Shown here one piece after another: positions 60,409 to 60,709 of a DNA stretch of 60,709 nt. The notes beneath the pieces were generated by a model that searched no databases, was not told the origin of the DNA, and saw only the letters and a program-made list of their open reading frames with translations. Source of the stretch: Oscillospiraceae bacterium (lineage in GTDB: Bacteria; Bacillota; Clostridia; Oscillospirales; Acutalibacteraceae); assembly GCA_015066005.1 (NCBI GenBank), contig SVPF01000009.1, forward strand, positions 1 through 60,709, in the 5' to 3' direction. The position numbers and the translations under genes were made by a program. Within the stretch, counting starts at the first letter, position 1; each line of letters opens with the position of its first letter.

Positions 60409-60463
60409 GTAATTCACCGCAATAAAGTGTGTTATCTTTTTAACAAGAATATCAAGGGGTTTC

Positions 60464-60709
60464 AAATTATAGTTTATCGCTACGCGATTAAATAATAAAT
60501 AAGAAAGAATAAGAACTTGACCCTTTGACAAAATCAGAGATTTTGAAAGGGTGCCCCAAAACCTTGCCACGCATAGCGTGTAAAAGAATAAAATCGGTGT
60601 CGGCTTTGCCGACGGATTTATATATTGTGCCGTAGGCACACATTTTTTATTATTTATTATTTTTTCTTTATTCTTTTTTCTTTTGGGCGTTAGCCCTATA
60701 AACCCCAAT
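60464..60709 (+). repeat. Composite intergenic repeat, copy E6 (runs off the window)
   Basis: Nearly identical to the copy at 24132-24307, from AAATTATAGTTTATCG to ATAAACCCCAAT at the window edge. It carries an extra two-hairpin module at about 60511-60582 (ACCCTTT...AAAGGGT and CACGC ATA GCGTG) that E2 lacks. No ORF. Confidence 0.82.

Noticed and set aside
60298-60708. Open frame of 136 codons on the minus strand at the right edge
   Set aside because: It runs through the AT-rich composite repeat and the rnfC promoter, has no ribosome site, and the same repeat elsewhere does not keep the frame.

Overview
This window is ordinary low-GC Gram-positive DNA from the class Clostridia (Bacillota), most likely an anaerobic gut member of the Oscillospirales or a related order. 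The evidence is an Rnf complex in the clostridial gene order C-D-G-E-A-B, a paired GlgC/GlgD glycogen system, a bile-salt-hydrolase-type enzyme, a SipW/TasA-type export operon, DUF951, DUF1653, DUF1836 and DUF1846 proteins, strong Shine-Dalgarno sites and many sigma-A promoters with 17 bp spacers. The species cannot be named from the sequence. No phage, insertion sequence with transposase, CRISPR array or rRNA is present; the only tRNA is tRNA-Arg(CCT).

Layout. 1-2.9 kb: DUF1836 protein, NfeD/YuaF-like protein and flotillin. 3-9.8 kb: AAA ATPase, uridine kinase, membrane proteins, a frameshifted MFS transporter, and a DUF2975 / small XRE regulator / DUF4173 operon behind a repeat-rich promoter. 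9.9-17.8 kb: an ER-type signal peptidase (SipW) followed by four small SipW-type substrates and a 1521-residue secreted protein carrying InlB/MucBP-like repeats and a His/Cys-rich block; together these look like a matrix or fibre export operon. 17.9-21.6 kb: membrane proteins, a glycerophosphodiester phosphodiesterase and the bile-salt-hydrolase-like enzyme. 21.8-24.1 kb: an XRE-phosphoglucosamine-mutase fusion coupled to a left-handed beta-helix acyltransferase, apparently a self-regulated amino-sugar nucleotide module. 24.4-30.5 kb: a translationally coupled housekeeping run (DUF951, RF1, TsaC/Sua5, CoaE, M18 aminopeptidase), then small proteins and a MATE exporter.

31-32.1 kb is a repeat-dense stretch: a composite repeat, a hairpin array, a strong promoter driving two damaged 143-bp tRNA-Arg-derived units plus the intact tRNA, and a second hairpin array. 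33-37.7 kb: ComEC membrane core, DNA polymerase III delta, a Toprim protein and a DUF1846 protein. 37.9-41.7 kb: glgC-glgD-glgA. 41.7-49.5 kb: UppP, an esterase, PutP, an RluA-type pseudouridine synthase, RadC, and two tandem CNNM/HlyC-type proteins. 49.6-53.9 kb is an accessory island: a composite repeat with perfect 20-bp ends, a divergent SLOG-domain/XRE pair with two operators, a coiled-coil membrane protein, an M50-type protease, an orphan ribbon-helix-helix regulator with a 14-bp palindromic operator, a truncated gene start, and a third hairpin array inside a split terminator stem. 53.9-60.3 kb, minus strand: malQ and the Rnf operon. The window ends inside another composite repeat.

The least explained signals are non-coding. 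Composite elements with ends like AAATTATAGTTTATCG / TAAACCCCAATTT carry interchangeable inner modules. Three arrays of short unrelated palindromes are joined by a constant GATAT-containing spacer whose orientation flips at the array centre. A two-hairpin module with compensatory base changes sits both inside the tRNA-Arg-derived repeats and inside a composite element.
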